A stretch of DNA of 64,000 nucleotides from Myxococcales bacterium (GTDB taxonomy: Bacteria > Myxococcota_A > UBA9042 > GCA-2863065): the NCBI GenBank assembly GCA_018780435.1, contig JADMJS010000232.1, forward strand, positions 1 through 64,000, read 5' to 3'. The notes beneath the pieces were generated by a model, which saw only the letters and a program-made list of their open reading frames with translations, was not told the origin of the DNA and made no database searches. How positions within the stretch are numbered: the first letter of the stretch is position 1; each line of letters begins with the position of its first letter. This document shows positions 60,601 to 64,000 of the stretch, one piece after another. The position numbers were made by a program, and so were the translations under genes.

Positions 60601-63600
60601 CGAGAGCAGCGGCTTCTCGCTCCCGACGCTCGGCTCCGCGGCTGGCGGCAAGAACAACGTCTTCTCCGAACCCTCCTCGGTGGGCGACATGAACGGCGAT
60701 GGCGTCGCGGACCTCGTCATCCCCTACGTGGAGAACGAAGGAGGTACTCGTCAGATCGAGATCACCGTCTTCTTCGGCCGTCGCGGCATCGAGTCCAGCC
60801 TGGACCTCGAAGGGCCGGACGGCGGCACTGGCGGCTTCGTTATCGAAGGGCGCCCGCTCGGGCAAGACGTCCTCGGCTCGTTCCGCTCCCACCGAATCGG
60901 CGACGTCGACGGCGACGGGCTCGATGACCTCGGGCTCTCGATCACCCCGGTCGTCTCGCCGTCCGACTTCCGCTTCTATGTGGTCTACGGGCGAGCCGAG
61001 ACGAGCACCTTGACCCTGGCCGACCTCGAAGCCGGCATCGGGGGCTTCGTCATCACCGGCCTCGCCGGACGCGTCTGGTCCGCGACGGGCGGCGACATCG
61101 ACGGCGACGGCCTCTCGGACATCGTCGTCGGGATGCCGCAAGCGAGCGTGCTCGAGCTCGGTGACGCCGGGCGCGTCGATGTGTGGTTCGGGCGGCCCCG
61201 CACGGGCGCGTCGAGCCTCCTCGCGCCCGTACAAGGGACCGTCGCGAGCGACACGCTCGTCGGGACGCTCGACGCCGACAGTCTCGTTGGCGGCCAGGGG
61301 GACGACACGCTCCGCGGCGGCGGGGGCGCGGACGTGCTCTACGGCGGCTCCGGTGACGACGTGCTCACCGCCCTCGACGCGTCGTTCCTGCGCGTGAACG
61401 GCGGCCTTGGCCACGACACGCTGGCGCTCGCTGGCGACACGGCGCTCGATCTCACCGAGGCCCGCCTGCGGGTGAGCGAGATCGAAGCGGTGGCGCTCGG
61501 CGACGCCGGTGTGCTCGTGGTCGATGCCGCGGGCGTGCTCCGTGCATCGGGCACGTCAAATACGCTCGTGGTCTCCGGCACTTCCGCCGCGCACGTCTAC
61601 GTGACGGACACGGGGTGGTCACACGACACCGAGGTCGCGGACGGCCAGACCCGAGTCATCCTCGAGAAAGGGCGCGCCCGTATCGAGCTGCCCGAGACGG
61701 TGACGCTCGACGTCGCGCCGGAGCTCGTGACGACGGCGCTGACGGTCTCGGAGGCGGCGACCATCGGGACCACCATCGGGACCATCGCGTGGCAGGACAC
61801 GGACGCCGTCACCGTGACCGTGGACGCAATGGACCTCCCGGGACTGACCCTCGATCCGGTGACCAACGGACTGCAGGTGACCGGGCCGCTCGATCACGAG
61901 ACCGCGCCGGCCATCACGCTCGGCGTCCGGCTCGTGGACGCGGCTGGGCTCGTGACGGTGGGGACGATCACGGTGACGGTGACCGACGCGCCCGAGGCGC
62001 CGTCCTTCCCGTACGCGGCGGCAAGGGCGGCGACGCTGAAGGAAGGAGCCCCGGCCGCCACCACGGCGGTGGTGCTGACGGCGGTCGATCCCGACGACGG
62101 TGACTCCATTACCTACACCATCAGGGCGGAGACGCACGTCCGCTCCTCGGCACCGACCACGGCCGTATGCACGACTTGTACGGCCTTCGCAGTGGATTCG
62201 AGCACCGGCCGGGTCTACGTCGCGGACCCGACCGAGCTCGACTTCGAGACGGCCGACCTCATCGAGGTCGTCGTCCGGGCTACCGACTCGACAGCGCGGT
62301 GGACCGAGGAGAGCGCGTTCGTGACGGTCTCGGACCAAGCCGCGATCACGCAGTCGTTCACGCTCCCCTTCCTGACGGAGGGCCAGAGCACGTGGCAGCC
62401 GGGAGCGTCACTCTCGGACGTCGTCGCGAGCGGCGAAGCGATCGACACGCTCCAGATCGACACGCAGTCGGAGGATGGTGACATCACGGCCTGGTCGCCC
62501 GTGGAGGCGGAGCCGCTCGACCTCAACCTGTCCTCGTCGGGTTCGGTCACGACGGCGGTCTCGGGCGAGGTCCGGGACGGCTACTTGAGCGCCTACCTGC
62601 CCATCGACGTCACCTTCTCCATCCCGGACGACGTGAAGGCCGGTGTGCCCTTCACGCTCAGCACGGGCTGGGAGCTGAACGAGTCGGCCGCGATGTGGGG
62701 CAAGACGATGTCGATGGACGTCGAGGTGAGCCTCGAAGGCATCGACGCCATCGTGAAGCTCCTCCCGAGCGGCTACCCGGACTACCTCAGCAAGGACTCG
62801 CTCGACTTCAACAAGATGACGGCCGACTGGACCATCGGGGCGCAGGACATCAAGGGCCTCAAGTACTCGGTCCTCTATCCCAAGGGCGAGGAGGACGTGC
62901 CGCTCTGCGGGATCGACTCGGGCTGGGACGCCTTCATCGACCTCATGGACACCGGCAAGACTGCCTGCGGCATTCACTACGCCACGAGCTGGTTGCTCCA
63001 GAAGACGGAGTGCCTCGGGATCTGCTATCTCGGCAACCTCGAACAGGGGACGCTCCTCGAACCGGACGCCCCTATCGACTTCGTCCCGGAGGACTCGGTG
63101 ATAGCGCCCATCACCGAAGCGCAGCTCCTGTCTATCCCGCTCTCGCCGGAGAAGCTGGCGGCCCTGGCCGGCGTTCCCTTCATCGACATCTGGAGCGGCA
63201 CCTTCCAAGTGAGCCTCGGCGCGACCGGTCGGGCACAGCTCGAGTATGTCTCGTGGAACGCCTGGTTCTACCTGCGCGCACGCAACTACGAGCTCCACAT
63301 GGTCACCGTCGAGGAGGTGACGGCGACGATCGTCTGGGAGGACGGGACTACGGTGGAGGCCGAGCTCCGGGACGGCTTCCCCGCGGTCACGCTGCCCGCG
63401 TCAGCGGACGTGAACGACGACGGGCGCGTCAGCTACGATGTGACCTTCACGGTCATCGCGAGCGTCCAGAAGCTATGGGCATACGGCGCGACCCTCGACT
63501 CGGACTCGACCATGGGCTACGGCAACTATGCGACGTACATCTACACCTACGATCTCACCGGCAAGAAGACCGGGGAGAAGGTGATGAACGAAGCGACCTA

Positions 63601-63724
63601 CGGCCCGCTCCGGCAGAGCTCCTCTAAGCTCACCGGACCGAGCGCCCAGAAGACTCTGGAGTGGACGCTCGGCGGCCTTGAGCCGATCTCCGCGACGGGC
63701 GCCATTCGGATGGCCGCCCCCTGA
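54653..63724 (+). CDS. Giant (3023 aa) multidomain surface lipoprotein: EGF-like, Cys-rich, C-type lectin, SUEL lectin, beta domains, FG-GAP, RTX-like, cadherin-like
   Basis: Lipobox-like VTSMSC; CDPNPCSNGGVCVAV...CECKPGFIG; FASYGTPTGEC...FGDPCPGTQKHLTVEFHC; seven DxDxDGxxDL/I FG-GAP motifs; GGQGDDTLRGGGGADVLYGGSGDDVL. Confidence 0.88.
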   Translation: MLLDVIWKTSLTCLLVTSMSCTDGVVPIAADTKDHVDVESDSANGDVAVTDVAPDAPGPGADIVLTDAADVADDVPAPDTLPADSGPDTVATDADVSNTDLPDTEPEDVETPDTDLPDTDSQEVETPDTEPADTEPKDVETPDTDSPDTDSPDADPPDTGKQDAETPDTSVVDPGDSDDAEAPTPCDPNPCSNGGVCVAVAGDATCECKPGFIGLTCAVYDCDSLGCDDGMPCTTDTCSPESGCSHLLDCDDGDACTADMCFPAFGCQHFSTVSCTDGDDCTSDTCDSATGDCIHGPRVVTTTNGSRYLACSMPLTWDAAREVCRAEGMNLVTVGGEAEQAVVRDLLDQAGLVRAWLGATDAASEGSFVWSDGASDFAAFCDGEPGADDCVLAGACDDAGWATADCAAAHPVICENDCDDADACTTDARDADTCTHTAVACDDDSPCTTDGCDPASGCTTTPAESACDDHDACTVDACFSERTCGSAEEHGGGQLTLNCATGVITDVGFASYGTPTGECGDLVASACHSDASDYVLESCLGKSACTLPVSNDVFGDPCPGTQKHLTVEFHCGGCTHEAADAPGVPCPACDEGYVDRDLDGVCEADLPCPAPDADVDANGVCDDEEVCAAIASLALTAGAVGEAIEASIGAVDAQVLAASGISWSWLEDDVLSAITSPLIPAGTTTAETTWTLVVSAPTSDGGTCSASAYADFHTGRPQCRSVALAPDGPTATDALTCTCQDYWDFDGDPEEGSYCTFLRDGDVIPSDGCTLPAFNAVRGDTVECRYHAADADGVGEPGIDAVVFENEAPIMPLLALTAVTGGLPVTGSTGTLRCSAVSPTADLDGDAVSFSEWTWSINDAPAAATIGGAASTLSLTSLYAQSGLGRGPRQGDRIGCRSSLTDGTDVTTATAQVTVGNAPPTLTGPTIADVPLGGTFTCDYGIADADADAVGVSVTWTITDVLGTATYLSDIGITLLNDLFPTTSTVTCTVTAGDGTSTVSATSAPAATAVTGLFSPNESPTLSHEGSDGPTAGDTLSCELIGAIDPATGAPPSLHYQWSVNGLLVAESDHAGVPATLSGAFQKGDLVTCTVTHAGLESARSAEVTIVNHVPSCSVTIVPTYPGADDTSVCFCSNVLDEDDDFASRSCSWTSYYGGNVLKTGSCSLSGAQSPNGGAVWCEITLTDIDGATSTSRNLVGIDGAVDSVTWSSPNVVVTPGDVSIDQLDTPLVCSWDPTALNPDGKSVYYYVSWFVSNHHGIIQTNATSSATTTLRELGVKFGGTTYGCIVKAHTGGIDFLYGDEGVASPAYSVHDSAAMFDALAKSHDAVVPMGDTFECVASLSAASDGGPLTVLLQGSTDGESWFDLASASTTTGKTTASQVVTESTPRSLRCRAMLEIGGTQYERETTDVVTVAPPLDVGEGTRVVPSVSTPCDPRAVIIPVTDPDAETGAALAVTATVTWLVDGLAVGTESMTFTGLTAGWNTLVVPMNAAGAGSGQTVSAEVLVERGGYSVAVAAASALVSGQGPTTTAALDTTTARVGEVLTCTATATGSCGELAATLRYRWRIDGVVVEGDDATFDTAGLHGGMSVTCGVAAGDVDAGFGAEALSQPAILTPSSWTLSGGTASGYAGMSVSIIGDIDGDGYPELAVGAPNTTVDGKVSTGRLYLAWGSPAGGALALDDLGTDVARGAILEGDSGGWTAYSTICRPKSPNIIVSCNPGKAGFTPAGSTSGPLGDGFGTTIVAPGDVDDDGVPDLIVSAPYALAHGGYLAGRTYVLSGAGIDEGTIDTVGAVLAGGANASFEGERGTQPSELYTLSGVNYGYDGHNAGFALATGDWDGDGVNDLAIGAPNADPDGSNSGRIYQIPLGDGLDGVAGWLGRYTQPVSAAADGDDAAPPGRVLNGKTDESFLHNRVGGRVTAVGDINDDGFDELLIGHLGWTNAVWLVPGSASFAALVDAEPVRLALDGAAGDEAWEYDAGPWGLESSGFSLPTLGSAAGGKNNVFSEPSSVGDMNGDGVADLVIPYVENEGGTRQIEITVFFGRRGIESSLDLEGPDGGTGGFVIEGRPLGQDVLGSFRSHRIGDVDGDGLDDLGLSITPVVSPSDFRFYVVYGRAETSTLTLADLEAGIGGFVITGLAGRVWSATGGDIDGDGLSDIVVGMPQASVLELGDAGRVDVWFGRPRTGASSLLAPVQGTVASDTLVGTLDADSLVGGQGDDTLRGGGGADVLYGGSGDDVLTALDASFLRVNGGLGHDTLALAGDTALDLTEARLRVSEIEAVALGDAGVLVVDAAGVLRASGTSNTLVVSGTSAAHVYVTDTGWSHDTEVADGQTRVILEKGRARIELPETVTLDVAPELVTTALTVSEAATIGTTIGTIAWQDTDAVTVTVDAMDLPGLTLDPVTNGLQVTGPLDHETAPAITLGVRLVDAAGLVTVGTITVTVTDAPEAPSFPYAAARAATLKEGAPAATTAVVLTAVDPDDGDSITYTIRAETHVRSSAPTTAVCTTCTAFAVDSSTGRVYVADPTELDFETADLIEVVVRATDSTARWTEESAFVTVSDQAAITQSFTLPFLTEGQSTWQPGASLSDVVASGEAIDTLQIDTQSEDGDITAWSPVEAEPLDLNLSSSGSVTTAVSGEVRDGYLSAYLPIDVTFSIPDDVKAGVPFTLSTGWELNESAAMWGKTMSMDVEVSLEGIDAIVKLLPSGYPDYLSKDSLDFNKMTADWTIGAQDIKGLKYSVLYPKGEEDVPLCGIDSGWDAFIDLMDTGKTACGIHYATSWLLQKTECLGICYLGNLEQGTLLEPDAPIDFVPEDSVIAPITEAQLLSIPLSPEKLAALAGVPFIDIWSGTFQVSLGATGRAQLEYVSWNAWFYLRARNYELHMVTVEEVTATIVWEDGTTVEAELRDGFPAVTLPASADVNDDGRVSYDVTFTVIASVQKLWAYGATLDSDSTMGYGNYATYIYTYDLTGKKTGEKVMNEATYGPLRQSSSKLTGPSAQKTLEWTLGGLEPISATGAIRMAAP
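54976..55165 (+). repeat. Coding tandem repeat, 45-bp period with 15-bp sub-repeats
   Basis: GTGGAGACGCCGGACACC begins at 54977, 55022 and 55067, with a variant at 55142; encodes VETPDTxxPDTxxxD units. Confidence 0.8.
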
Positions 63725-63787
63725 CGAGGTTGCAGTGGGATAACGTTCCCGCTTGCCGCCCCCGCCGGCAGTGCCTACTTTCGGCCG

Positions 63788-64000
63788 ATGCAACCCTCCG
63801 CCCCTCCCTCGTCCCTCCCCGAGACCCGCACCGGCACCCTCATCCTCGGGGCGGGCATGACGGGGCTCGCCTACGCCAACCATGCGCGCGGCGATTGGCT
63901 CGTGCTCGAGCGGGACGGGGGGCCCGGCGGCTACTGCAAGACCGTGGTCCAAGATGGCTTCGTGTGGGACTACAGCGGCCACTTCTTCCACTTTCGGCAT
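63788..64000 (+). CDS. FAD-dependent oxidoreductase (UGM/amine-oxidase-like), 3' partial
   Basis: [54 protein letters not shown]; open to the window edge. Confidence 0.8.
   Translation, partial: MQPSAPPSSLPETRTGTLILGAGMTGLAYANHARGDWLVLERDGGPGGYCKTVVQDGFVWDYSGHFFHFRH

Noticed and set aside
60146-61414. Minus-strand 422-aa ORF inside the giant gene
   Set aside because: The plus frame has strong FG-GAP repeats; the antisense reading is low-complexity and motif-free.
1-64000. CRISPR array or rRNA genes
   Set aside because: No regularly spaced direct repeats with unique spacers and no rRNA-like sequence; the only tandem repeats found are coding or phage-end motifs.

Overview
High-GC window, probably from a myxobacterium-like (deltaproteobacterial) chromosome (taxonomy inferred from GC, lipoprotein style and domain content only). 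It has two parts. (1) About nt 75-32430 is a near-complete Mu-like transposable prophage: divergent XRE repressor and Ner-like regulator, MuA DDE transposase, MuB ATPase, Gam-like and GemA-like genes, a small lysis/accessory region, Mu-type head genes (gp27-like, terminase, a fused portal-MuF, protease/scaffold, decoration, capsid, gp36, gpG, gp37), and a contractile tail with sheath, tube, a tail chaperone carrying a clear -1 frameshift site, tape measure, baseplate and an FGE/C-type-lectin-like tip protein. Candidate termini read 5'-TGAGAAT inward at both ends. The right terminus interrupts a host lipoprotein gene and supplies its stop codon. (2) About nt 32431-64000 is host DNA: a tandem mosaic array of four giant lipoproteins (ASH/choice-of-anchor-D repeats plus a C-terminal vWA-like domain) with a collapsed fifth copy, then a PhoD-like phosphatase, a DUF1295 membrane protein, a YkgJ-like cysteine-cluster protein, ThiM, a DUF3431 protein, UDP-galactopyranose mutase, a GlgP-type glucan phosphorylase, a ~157-bp near-palindrome, a 3023-aa multi-lectin/FG-GAP/RTX/cadherin-like lipoprotein, and a truncated FAD-dependent oxidoreductase at the edge. 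All domain calls come from reading motifs; no database search was run.
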